Below, piece by piece: positions 18,262 to 26,447 of a stretch of 64,000 bases of DNA; position 1 is the stretch's first letter, and every line of letters starts with the position of its first letter. Below the pieces are notes generated by a model. It was not told where the DNA came from, ran no database searches, and saw nothing but the letters and a program-made list of their open reading frames with translations. The DNA comes from Bacteroidales bacterium. GTDB lineage: Bacteria; Bacteroidota; Bacteroidia; Bacteroidales; UBA932. A program made the translations under genes and the position numbers. The stretch spans positions 21,631 through 85,630 of the forward strand of contig JAFSSE010000024.1 in the NCBI GenBank assembly GCA_017445755.1, given 5' to 3'.

Positions 18262-19611
18262 ATGACACTGAAACGGGAACCACTGCTGATTCACGGGTTT
18301 GCGGCTCTCCACGCCGCCGTCACCGTCCTCTGCGCCGTCGCCGGCATAAGGGACGCCCTGGTGTTGACGCTGCTTACCCTGACCATGTCGGTTCTCCTGT
18401 GCATCGGCAGGGCGGTTGCGCTCGACATGACCGCAATTGTCCTCATTCTGGTAAATGTCGGAGGATTCATTCTTGGGACCCTTGGGGCGGACTTTTTTGG
18501 TATCTTCCTCTCTTCCCCCCTGGCGGTCCACGCACTTTCCACCTTCTTTACAACCGAAGTTCTTGGGTGGAGCATCGTTCTGTTTTCGAAAAACGTGAAG
18601 CTCGAGGACAAGCGGATGGGGGCCCGTCCCATTCTCGTAGTCTCGCTGGCGGTCACAATCTATCTGGTCCGTATTCTGATAGACATCGTAGTAGAAACCC
18701 GCCTGTTCATGGAAGTCGGAGTTGTTGAATCCCTGCAGGCCTTCTTCTCCAATTCCGTGGTGCTTCTGCTCATGATTGCGGCCACCGTCTTCTCCCTCAA
18801 CAAGATTGGCAACACCTCAAATATCGCCGTCCCGGTTACCGTAACCATACTTGTAATTTCGGCCCTTGCAGCCCTACTTGAGAGCTACGGAATACCCTTC
18901 CACTTTTCCCCCTCGCCGGGATGGAACCTCTACCTCCGGATGCTGGTAGTCGCCTTCCTGGCCGAGGTGACCCTCTTTGCCCTCATTTACGTCATCTCCG
19001 CCGCCGTTCGTATGAGAAACGAGGTGGAAAAGGAAAAGGAGAGGACCCACCAGGCGGAATTCCGCTACATGACCCTGAAACACCAGGTCAACCCCCACTT
19101 TCTCTTCAACTCGCTGAACATCCTCGACTCCCTGATCCTGGACGGGGAGACCAGTGAGGCCAGGGATTTTATCCGGCGGCTCAGCGGTATCTACCGGTAT
19201 ATGCTACGCCATGAAAACGCGGCCCTGGTCCGTGTGGAAGAGGAACTCGAATTTGCGGAAATGTACTTCCGGCTACTCCAGGTCCGATTCCCGGAAGGGC
19301 TTGAGATCCATGTGGATATCCCCGAAGAGGTCCGGAGCCGCTTTGTTATTCCCTGCACCCTGCAGCTGCTGATTGAGAACGCCACGAAACACAACGCCAT
19401 AGATAAAAGCAACCCGCTGATAATAAGTATATTATCCACCCAAAGAGAGACTCTCGCCGTAGAAAATGCCCTCATTCCGAAAATTACGCCGGTCTCCTCG
19501 ACCGGGCTGGGCATGAAGTATATCCGGCAGCAGTATCTGGATGCGGCCGGGCAGGACATACGCGTTGAGAAGACCGCCGAGAAATTCCGGGTGGAAATAC
19601 CGCTTCTTTAA
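18262..19611 (+). CDS. LytS-type sensor histidine kinase
   Basis: Membrane sensor kinase of 449 residues. Seven or so hydrophobic helices fill about residues 8-250. A short coiled segment then leads to the His_kinase domain with the phospho-acceptor motif QVNPHFLFNSLN (His279) and a degenerate ATPase N-box IENATKHN (about 371-378). The ATG at 18262 is preferred; the open frame extends to a TTG at 18181. The partner LytTR regulator begins 11 bases downstream. The operon is divergent from the starch locus, which makes control of that locus plausible but not shown. Confidence 0.88.
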   Translation: MTLKREPLLIHGFAALHAAVTVLCAVAGIRDALVLTLLTLTMSVLLCIGRAVALDMTAIVLILVNVGGFILGTLGADFFGIFLSSPLAVHALSTFFTTEVLGWSIVLFSKNVKLEDKRMGARPILVVSLAVTIYLVRILIDIVVETRLFMEVGVVESLQAFFSNSVVLLLMIAATVFSLNKIGNTSNIAVPVTVTILVISALAALLESYGIPFHFSPSPGWNLYLRMLVVAFLAEVTLFALIYVISAAVRMRNEVEKEKERTHQAEFRYMTLKHQVNPHFLFNSLNILDSLILDGETSEARDFIRRLSGIYRYMLRHENAALVRVEEELEFAEMYFRLLQVRFPEGLEIHVDIPEEVRSRFVIPCTLQLLIENATKHNAIDKSNPLIISILSTQRETLAVENALIPKITPVSSTGLGMKYIRQQYLDAAGQDIRVEKTAEKFRVEIPLL

Positions 19612-19622
19612 AACTTTTTCCC

Positions 19623-20384
19623 ATGAACATCAAAGCACTTATCATAGAAGATGAACCCCGCGCGAGGAAGAACATGGTCACGCTTCTGGAGCGCACCTTC
19701 CCGGAGGTGGAGGTCATTGGCGAAACCGGATCGGTCCGGGACTCCATCGCCTGGCTCTCCTGTAATGAACCGGATGTGGTTTTCATGGACGTGGAACTGT
19801 CGGACGGCAACTGCTTCGATATTTTCCGCAAGGTGGACGTAAAGGCCCAGGTAGTCATGACGACCGCATACGACACATATGCCGTACGCGCTTTCGAAGT
19901 CAATTCTGTGGACTATCTGTTGAAACCGGTTTCAGAAAGCGACCTCAGACGCGCCATGGACAGGGTGAAAAAAAACATGTACACCGCAAAACCGGCCATG
20001 GATTTCCAGAAAGTGATGGACGCCTTTGGCAAGACCGCCCGTAAAGACCGCCTCATCATCCGCCTCAACGACCGCATCGTCCCGGTAAACGTAAGCGATA
20101 TAGCATACTTCTACTCGGAAGCGAAAAACACGTATCTCATTACCGGAAACGGAATCTCATATGTAATTGACGAGTCTCTGGACGCCATTGAGGGTTCACT
20201 TGACCCCGAACAGTTCTTCCGCATTTCGCGCGGTTGCATCATCGCCGGGAAAAGCATTGACAGCATTTCCAAACTGCTCGGCGGCCGTCTCCGCATATAT
20301 CTCCGGGAAGGAATAGAAGCCCGGGGAGATATTACTGTCTCCAGGGGCCGCGCCCTCGATTTTCTGTCCTGGCTGGAAAAGTAA
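19623..20384 (+). CDS. LytTR-family response regulator
   Basis: A 253-residue DNA-binding regulator. The receiver domain (about 4-120) has the acidic pocket Glu9-Asp10, the phosphorylation site Asp56 (VVFMDVEL), Thr81 and Lys101. A LytTR DNA-binding domain (about 145-250) follows, with the typical region ISRGCIIAGKSIDSI. It is the cognate partner of the LytS-type kinase directly upstream. It ends base-to-base with the convergent rpoN gene. Confidence 0.92.
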   Translation: MNIKALIIEDEPRARKNMVTLLERTFPEVEVIGETGSVRDSIAWLSCNEPDVVFMDVELSDGNCFDIFRKVDVKAQVVMTTAYDTYAVRAFEVNSVDYLLKPVSESDLRRAMDRVKKNMYTAKPAMDFQKVMDAFGKTARKDRLIIRLNDRIVPVNVSDIAYFYSEAKNTYLITGNGISYVIDESLDAIEGSLDPEQFFRISRGCIIAGKSIDSISKLLGGRLRIYLREGIEARGDITVSRGRALDFLSWLEK

Positions 20385-21833
20385 TTAGAGTTCCCGGCGA
20401 AGGCGTGCCTTCGGAATGTCGAGCTGGGAACGGTATTTTGCGATTGTACGGCGGGCAACTTTGTAGCCACGGTTGGAAAGCTCTTCGACAAGGTCGTCGT
20501 CCGTCAGAGGATTGCGCTTGTCCTCCTTGCTGACACAGTCCTGGAGAACCTTCTTGATCTCCCTCGTGGACACCTCTTCACCGTCCTGGTTTTCAAGTCC
20601 TTCCGAGAAGAAATACTTCAGCGGGAAGACGCCGAAATGGGTTTCTATCCACTTGCTGTTGACAACCCGCGAAATAGTCGAAATATCGAAGCCGGTCCGC
20701 TCGGCTATGTCCTTAAGGACCATGGGGCGGAGGTTGGTTTCGTCACCATCTATAAAGAAATCGTGCTGGTAGGCGATGATTGCCTTCATGGTGCGTTCCA
20801 GGGTATTCTGACGCTGGCGAAGAGCTTCGATGAACCACTTGGCTGAGTCGATTTTCTGTTTTACGAAGGTGGCCGCCTCTTTTTCGGAGCGCTGCTTGGA
20901 GTAGCGGCTCTGTTCCAGAATTTCGGAGTACCTCCGGTTTATCCTCAGTTCCGGGACCTGGAAACGGGGCATGGAAAGGACAAGTTCACCATTGTCATAG
21001 TCCAGACGAAAGTCCGGGACCACCTGCTGGGCCTGGTCGGTATAGCTGTCGTCTATCTGGCCGCCTGGAGCGGGATTCAGTTTCTTTATCTCGGCAAGCA
21101 CCTCCTGCATCTCCTCCTTGGAGAGGTGGAGGCGGGCCATGACCCTCTGGAAATGGCGGCCGGAAAAATCGTCGAAACACTCATCCAGAACGCGGATGGC
21201 ATTACGTACAGAAGGGGTCTGCCGCTTGTCTTCGAGCTGGATTATGAGACACTCCCTAAGGTCCCGGGCTCCGACGCCGGAGGGTTCGAACTGCTGAATG
21301 ATTTTCAGAAGTCGCTCAATCTCAGGGACATCCGTCTCTATTCCAGAGCGGAAGGCCATGTCGTCCACAAGGGATTCCAGGTCCCTGCGGAGATATCCCC
21401 CGTCGTCCAGACTTCCGATTATAAAGGTCGCAACAGAGCGCTCATGATCTGTAAGCTGCTGGAAACCAAGTTGTTCCATCAGCGACTGGGTAAAACTCTG
21501 ACGTACCGAGAAGGTATTGTACTCCGGCCGCTCGTCCTTCCCCCAGTTGTTCACCTTAAGGTTATAGGATGGAATATCATCGTCGGAATAGTCATAGGAG
21601 TCATCGGAGGAATTCTGCTCCCGCTCCTCGACTTCGGAGATGGAAACGTCCTTGGGGCCCTCGGAATCGCCACCCTGAGGGGCCTCGTCTTCGAATACCG
21701 GATTGTTGTTCAACTCTTCCCGGACATGCTGCTCGAGCACCTGCACCGGCATCTCGATCAGCTTGATGGTCTGGATCTGGAGCGGCGAGAGCTTCTGCTG
21801 AAGCACCTGTCTGGTTTCGAGTCCCTGTTTCAT
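20385..21833 (-). CDS. rpoN: RNA polymerase sigma-54 factor
   Basis: Sigma-54 of 482 residues. The N-terminal region I is Gln/Leu-rich (LQQKLSPLQIQTIKLIEMP) and contacts AAA+ activators; an acidic linker follows (about 50-90); the core-binding and DNA-binding domains fill the rest; and the RpoN box ARRTIAKYR is at 460-468. Length is normal. It overlaps the upstream SPOR-domain gene by four bases. No sigma-54 activator is seen nearby. Confidence 0.95.
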   Translation of the reverse strand: MKQGLETRQVLQQKLSPLQIQTIKLIEMPVQVLEQHVREELNNNPVFEDEAPQGGDSEGPKDVSISEVEEREQNSSDDSYDYSDDDIPSYNLKVNNWGKDERPEYNTFSVRQSFTQSLMEQLGFQQLTDHERSVATFIIGSLDDGGYLRRDLESLVDDMAFRSGIETDVPEIERLLKIIQQFEPSGVGARDLRECLIIQLEDKRQTPSVRNAIRVLDECFDDFSGRHFQRVMARLHLSKEEMQEVLAEIKKLNPAPGGQIDDSYTDQAQQVVPDFRLDYDNGELVLSMPRFQVPELRINRRYSEILEQSRYSKQRSEKEAATFVKQKIDSAKWFIEALRQRQNTLERTMKAIIAYQHDFFIDGDETNLRPMVLKDIAERTGFDISTISRVVNSKWIETHFGVFPLKYFFSEGLENQDGEEVSTREIKKVLQDCVSKEDKRNPLTDDDLVEELSNRGYKVARRTIAKYRSQLDIPKARLRREL

Positions 21834-22330
21834 TGCAAAATCAAATCCGCGTCAACAAGGGGGTAATTGATGTTTTCCTTTATAATGAAAGCTGCCGGAT
21901 ACTGGCTTTTCAGGCGCTTGAAAAGGGCAAGGGCCTCGTCCTTTGTCCTGAAATCACCGACTGCAACCTTAAAGTTCGGGCTGTCGAAAGTCCGGTAAAC
22001 TTTCAGTCCGGGATAGCGGCCGGCAATCTGGCGGGCAATCGACTCTGAAACGCCCCTGGAAGTCCTGTCGCTGTCGTAATAAACCCGGATCCTATACCCC
22101 TGCATCGGCTTTGAGGCGTTCCTCGAGACATACTGCCGGAATGCGACGCCGACGGAAGCGGACTGGTAAACAGTAGAATTACCATCCGCAGACTGGATGA
22201 CATTTATGATGTCCCGTCCCTGGAGAGTCGAATCGACCGCGGCAGGAACGTACAGGGAATCCGATATTTCCTGTGAATAAGAGAGTACGCCGGCAAAGAG
22301 GGCCAGGATAAACGGTATGATGCGTTTCAT
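21830..22330 (-). CDS. SPOR-domain periplasmic protein
   Basis: A 166-residue exported protein with a signal peptide (about 1-19). The C-terminal half (about 78-155) is a SPOR domain: YRIRVYYDS, then the KVYRTFDSPNFKVAVGDF segment and a FIIKE strand. SPOR domains bind denuded glycan strands at division sites. It overlaps the lipoprotein gene upstream and rpoN downstream by four bases each, so the three form one operon. Confidence 0.85.
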   Translation of the reverse strand: MKRIIPFILALFAGVLSYSQEISDSLYVPAAVDSTLQGRDIINVIQSADGNSTVYQSASVGVAFRQYVSRNASKPMQGYRIRVYYDSDRTSRGVSESIARQIAGRYPGLKVYRTFDSPNFKVAVGDFRTKDEALALFKRLKSQYPAAFIIKENINYPLVDADLILQ

Positions 22331-22809
22331 TGAGGTTGAAATAGTCCTTTAATGTTCATGTCCTTGAATTCCAAGTCCTTGCCAAGACCGTTCCTGAGCT
22401 TGACACGGAGGATGATATCGGCCGCAAGATCGTCATAAGACCGTTTCATTGCAATAGCGAATATCTCCAGGACGGAAACCCCTTCCGCAAGGACAGCCGT
22501 ACACGGGAGTTCATAGGTCGCCTCGGTGCGTGGCTCCAGCTCTATCTCTCCCGCCGTAAAGTACCCGAGCACCTTCTCCCCTCTCCGCACCTGTCCTTCC
22601 ACATCGGAAACGGTAAAGGCGACAGAGGGATTATCAATGCCGAGAAGAAGCACGGCGTCAACGGAACGGGAGCTCGTCGGGGCGACATACTTCACTCCGC
22701 AGGAAGTCACCTTTATATCCTTCGCCTTCCGCAGGTCACTGCATCCTGACAAGGTCAGGGCGAGAACCGCCATGACGAGAATGAGGTATATTCGCTTCTT
22801 TGATGCCAT
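22327..22809 (-). CDS. Small lipoprotein, possible LEA14-like fold
   Basis: A 160-residue lipoprotein with lipobox LSGC (Cys22). The mature part is beta-rich, with a NPSVAFTVSDVEGQVRRGEKVLGYF segment that recalls LEA type-2 (WHy) domains; that assignment is tentative. The ATG at 22809 is chosen over the long frame reaching 23154, which would run antisense into miaB and lacks a signal. The start lies only 7 bases from a promoter box, so the transcript may be leaderless. Confidence 0.7.
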   Translation of the reverse strand: MASKKRIYLILVMAVLALTLSGCSDLRKAKDIKVTSCGVKYVAPTSSRSVDAVLLLGIDNPSVAFTVSDVEGQVRRGEKVLGYFTAGEIELEPRTEATYELPCTAVLAEGVSVLEIFAIAMKRSYDDLAADIILRVKLRNGLGKDLEFKDMNIKGLFQPQ

Positions 22810-22816
22810 ATTGGTA

Positions 22817-22824
22817 CAAAGGTA
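22817..22824 (-). promoter_or_regulatory. -7 box directly before the lipoprotein start
   Basis: TACCTTTG on the minus strand (TAnnTTTG) ends 7 bases before the ATG at 22809. The expected transcription start falls at or within a few bases of the start codon. Confidence 0.5.
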
Positions 22825-22856
22825 AGAAAAAAAGTGCAATTGCTGCTGCAATTTCT

Positions 22857-22864
22857 TATCTTTG
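22857..22864 (+). promoter_or_regulatory. -7 box directly before miaB
   Basis: TATCTTTG (TAnnTTTG) ends 8 bases before the miaB ATG at 22873. It is back-to-back with the minus-strand box at 22817. Confidence 0.5.
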
Positions 22865-22872
22865 CATACGAT

Positions 22873-24189
22873 ATGGCGAAGAAACTCTACATTGAAACCT
22901 ACGGCTGTCAGATGAACGTCAGCGACACCGAGGTTATTTTTTCCATCCTCGGGAAGGAAGGTTATCAGCGTACGGAATCCATCGGGGAAGCCGATGTAAT
23001 CCTGGCCAACACCTGCTCGGTGAGGGACAATGCCGAACAGCGGATTTACGGGCGCATCGGTGAGTTCCGCAGGGAAAAAAGCCGCCCGGGAGTAATTGTA
23101 GGCATTGTCGGCTGCATGGCCGAACGTCTCAAGGACAAGCTTCTGGACAGTCATGAGGTGGATCTCGTCGTCGGTCCGGATGCCTACCGGCGCCTTCCGG
23201 AGCTGATCGAGGCGGTAAGCCCCGAAACGCCCCAGATCGACGTCCGCCTTTCCCGGGATGAAACATACGCCGATATCATCCCCGTAAGGACTGACCGGAG
23301 CGGCGTTTCCGCCTTCATATCGATCATGCGCGGATGCAATAATGTCTGCTCGTACTGCGTGGTTCCATATACCCGCGGCGCAGAGAGGTCGAGGAATCCG
23401 AGGACGATTGTCAGGGAGGCCTGCGATGTATTCTCGAAAGGATACCGCGAGGTCACCCTCCTCGGCCAGAATGTTGACTCATACTTCTGGAAGGACGAAA
23501 ACGGGACCGTTGATTTTGCAGACCTCCTCGAGAGGGTTGCCGCAATAAGCGGCGACCTCCGGGTCCGCTTCGCGACCTCCCACCCGAAGGACATCAGCGA
23601 CAAGCTTATCGAGACGATGGCCGCCCATGACAATATCTGCCGCCATATCCACCTTCCCGTCCAGTCGGGAAGCACCCGCTTGCTGGAGAAAATGCGCCGG
23701 AAATACACCCGGGAATGGTATCTGGAAAGGGTTTCGAAGATTCGCGAGGTGATGCCGGACTGCGGGCTGACGACAGACGTTATAGCCGGTTTCTGCTCGG
23801 AAACGGAGGAGGACCACAGGGAGACCCTCTCCCTGATGGAGGAGGTCGGTTTCGACTGGGCATTCATGTTCCAGTATTCCGAGCGGCCCGGGACCCTTGC
23901 GGCGAGGAACTATCCGGACGATGTCCCCCCGCAGGAAAAGACCCGCCGCCTGAACGAAATAATCGAGCTCCAGAACCGCATCAGCCGTGAACGATACGGG
24001 GCGGACGTCGGGAAACGCTTCCGCGTCCTCGTGGAAGGTCCGTCAAAAAAAGACCCCGCAATGCTCTGCGGACGGGCTTCCAATAACAAGATGTGCGTTT
24101 TCCCCGCCGGAAACTACCACAAGGGAGACTACGCCGAAGTTCTCGTGAAGGATTTCACCAGCGCAACCCTTATCTGCGATATTGTATAA
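22873..24189 (+). CDS. miaB: tRNA-2-methylthio-N6-dimethylallyladenosine synthase
   Basis: Radical-SAM methylthiotransferase that modifies A37 of tRNAs reading UNN codons. The 438-residue protein has the UPF0004 domain with cluster ligands Cys12, Cys48 and Cys81, the radical-SAM motif CNNVCSYC (Cys155, Cys159, Cys162), and a C-terminal TRAM domain (about 372-438). The ATG at 22873 (MAKKLYIETYGC) is the family start; the frame opening at 22834 lies upstream of the promoter box. It heads a plus-strand run with glpK, glpF and malQ at 5-30 base spacing. Confidence 0.96.
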   Translation: MAKKLYIETYGCQMNVSDTEVIFSILGKEGYQRTESIGEADVILANTCSVRDNAEQRIYGRIGEFRREKSRPGVIVGIVGCMAERLKDKLLDSHEVDLVVGPDAYRRLPELIEAVSPETPQIDVRLSRDETYADIIPVRTDRSGVSAFISIMRGCNNVCSYCVVPYTRGAERSRNPRTIVREACDVFSKGYREVTLLGQNVDSYFWKDENGTVDFADLLERVAAISGDLRVRFATSHPKDISDKLIETMAAHDNICRHIHLPVQSGSTRLLEKMRRKYTREWYLERVSKIREVMPDCGLTTDVIAGFCSETEEDHRETLSLMEEVGFDWAFMFQYSERPGTLAARNYPDDVPPQEKTRRLNEIIELQNRISRERYGADVGKRFRVLVEGPSKKDPAMLCGRASNNKMCVFPAGNYHKGDYAEVLVKDFTSATLICDIV

Positions 24190-24204
24190 GAACCACATAA
24201 TACC

Positions 24205-25689
24205 ATGAAAGAGAAATTCATCCTCGCCCTCGACCAGGGCACCTCAAGTTCCAGGGCAATTGTCTTCGACCACGAAGGCAAGGTCCGCTCCGTAGCCCAG
24301 AAGGAGTTCACCCAGCACTTCCCGAAACCGGGCTGGGTGGAGCATGACCCGAAGGAAATATGGTCCTCCGAGGCCGCTGTAATCGCAGAGGCGATCAGCG
24401 CCATCGGAATCAACGGACTCGACATTGCCGGCATCGGTATCACCAACCAGCGGGAAACGACCATCGTTTGGGATGCCGAGACGGGCGAACCGGTCTCCAA
24501 CGCAATAGTCTGGCAGGACCGCCGCACATCGGAATACTGCGACTCTCTTAAGCAACAGGGTCTGACCGAGCGTATCCGGGAGAAAACCGGACTCATTATT
24601 GATGCTTACTTCAGCGGAACCAAGATCCGCTGGATACTGGAAAACGTCCCTGGAGCCCGCGAAAAGGCCGAAAAGGGGAAGCTCAGTTTCGGAACCGTCG
24701 ACACCTGGCTGATTTGGAACCTTACCCGCGGGGAGGTCCATGTCACCGACGTCAGCAACGCTTCCAGGACCATGCTCTTCAACATCAACACTCTCGAGTG
24801 GGACAAGGAACTCCTGGATCTTCTCGGAATTCCCGCCTCGATGATGCCTGAGGTCCGTTCCTCCTCCGAGGTCTATGGCCACACCAAAACCACAATCTTC
24901 GCCCACGAGGTTCCCATCGCCGGAATCGCAGGAGACCAGCAGGCCGCCCTCTTCGGCCAGATGTGCACCGCTCCCGGATCGGTGAAGAATACCTACGGAA
25001 CCGGCTGCTTCCTCCTTATGAACACCGGGGAGAAGCCGATCCTCTCCAGAAACAACCTGCTGACTACGGTTGCATGGAAAATCGGAGATACCGTAAACTA
25101 CGCCCTTGAGGGCTCGATTTTCGTCGGCGGCTCCGTGGTACAGTGGCTCCGTGACGGACTTGGAATCATCCGTTCCTCTTCCGAAATAGAAGCTCTCGCA
25201 GAGTCCGTTCCGGACAATGGCGGAGTATATTTCGTCCCCGCTCTGACCGGAATGGGCGCCCCTTATTGGGATGCCTATGCCCACGGCACCATCTGCGGCA
25301 TTACCCGCGGAACGAAGGCCGCCCACATTGCCAGGGCTGCCCTTGAAGGCATCGCCTTCCAGACCATGGACATAGTCCGTGCGATGGAGAAGGACGCCGG
25401 AGTCCGCCTTGCTGAACTGAAGGTCGACGGAGGCGCCTCGAGAAACAACCTGATGATGCAGTTCCAGTCCGATGTCCTCGGCGCTTCAGTCGTACGTCCG
25501 GAGGTTACGGAGACTACGGCGATGGGTGCCTGCTACCTCGCAGGACTCGCCGTCGGCTACTGGGACTCCCTCGACGAAATCCGCCGCCAGTGGAAGGCAG
25601 AGCGCGTCTTCAACCCTTCCGACGCCGATCCCGAGCCGCTTAAGGCCGGCTGGGCAGACGCCATTTCCAGAACATTAAGTAAAAGATAA
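24205..25689 (+). CDS. glpK: Glycerol kinase
   Basis: Phosphorylates glycerol to sn-glycerol-3-phosphate with ATP. The 494-residue protein is of normal length and carries the FGGY-kinase signatures: N-terminal [11 protein letters not shown], the glycerol-contact region [10 protein letters not shown], the [10 protein letters not shown] segment and the C-terminal [15 protein letters not shown] motif. It lies 15 bases after miaB and 5 before glpF, so substrate entry and trapping are encoded together. Confidence 0.97.
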   Translation: MKEKFILALDQGTSSSRAIVFDHEGKVRSVAQKEFTQHFPKPGWVEHDPKEIWSSEAAVIAEAISAIGINGLDIAGIGITNQRETTIVWDAETGEPVSNAIVWQDRRTSEYCDSLKQQGLTERIREKTGLIIDAYFSGTKIRWILENVPGAREKAEKGKLSFGTVDTWLIWNLTRGEVHVTDVSNASRTMLFNINTLEWDKELLDLLGIPASMMPEVRSSSEVYGHTKTTIFAHEVPIAGIAGDQQAALFGQMCTAPGSVKNTYGTGCFLLMNTGEKPILSRNNLLTTVAWKIGDTVNYALEGSIFVGGSVVQWLRDGLGIIRSSSEIEALAESVPDNGGVYFVPALTGMGAPYWDAYAHGTICGITRGTKAAHIARAALEGIAFQTMDIVRAMEKDAGVRLAELKVDGGASRNNLMMQFQSDVLGASVVRPEVTETTAMGACYLAGLAVGYWDSLDEIRRQWKAERVFNPSDADPEPLKAGWADAISRTLSKR

Positions 25690-25694
25690 CCAAT

Positions 25695-26417
25695 ATGATG
25701 ACACAGTACATTTTCGAATTCATCGGCACTCTCGTGCTGGTGCTTCTCGGTGACGGCGTCTGCGCCAACGTCACCCTAAATAAATCCAAGGCCCAGGGCG
25801 CAGGTTGGGTCGTAATCGCCCTGGCGTGGGGCTTCGCCGTAATGTGCGGCGTCCTTATCGCCGGACCGGTTTCGGGAGCCCACCTCAATCCGGCTGTGAC
25901 CCTCGGCCTCGCCATCGCGGGAAAATTCGCCTGGGACGGCGTTCTCGGTTACATTGCGGCCCAGATGCTCGGCGGCTTTGCCGGCGCAGTTCTCGTCTAT
26001 GTGTTCTTCAAGGATCACTATGACGCCACTTCCGACAACCCGGACGCCATGCTCGGCACTTTCTGCACCATGCCTGCAATCTCCTCCCCCTGGCGAAACT
26101 TCCTCTCCGAGCTCATCGCGACCTGCCTTCTGGTCTTCCTTATCCTCTGCCTCGGGCAGCACGGCGGCACTGAACTGGTCGGCAGCGGAGTCGGGGCCTT
26201 CCCCGTCACCTGCGTCATCATGGCCCTCGGCATGTCCCTCGGCGGTACTACCGGCTATGCCATGAATCCCGCCCGTGACCTCAGCCCGCGCTGCGCCCAC
26301 GCCGTCCTCCCCATCAAGGGAAAGCGGGACAGCGGCTGGTCCTACAGCTGGGTCCCGGTAGCAGGCCCGATGGTAGGAGGTATCCTCGCTGCAGGCCTTT
26401 TCATTCTGGTTTTCTAA
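25695..26417 (+). CDS. glpF: Glycerol facilitator (aquaglyceroporin)
   Basis: A 240-residue MIP-family channel with six helices and the two half-helix motifs NPA at 65-67 (HLNPAVT) and 191-193 (NPARDLSPR). The Asp after NPAR is the residue that marks glycerol channels as opposed to water-only aquaporins. Either ATG at 25695 or 25698 may be used. It is followed after 30 bases by malQ. Confidence 0.95.
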   Translation: MMTQYIFEFIGTLVLVLLGDGVCANVTLNKSKAQGAGWVVIALAWGFAVMCGVLIAGPVSGAHLNPAVTLGLAIAGKFAWDGVLGYIAAQMLGGFAGAVLVYVFFKDHYDATSDNPDAMLGTFCTMPAISSPWRNFLSELIATCLLVFLILCLGQHGGTELVGSGVGAFPVTCVIMALGMSLGGTTGYAMNPARDLSPRCAHAVLPIKGKRDSGWSYSWVPVAGPMVGGILAAGLFILVF

Positions 26418-26447
26418 TACATCGACAAACGGCGGAAGCCATTTACC

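Noticed and set aside
22810-23154. N-terminal extension of the small lipoprotein into miaB
   Set aside because: It runs antisense through miaB, lies upstream of the promoter box at 22817, and would bury the lipobox.
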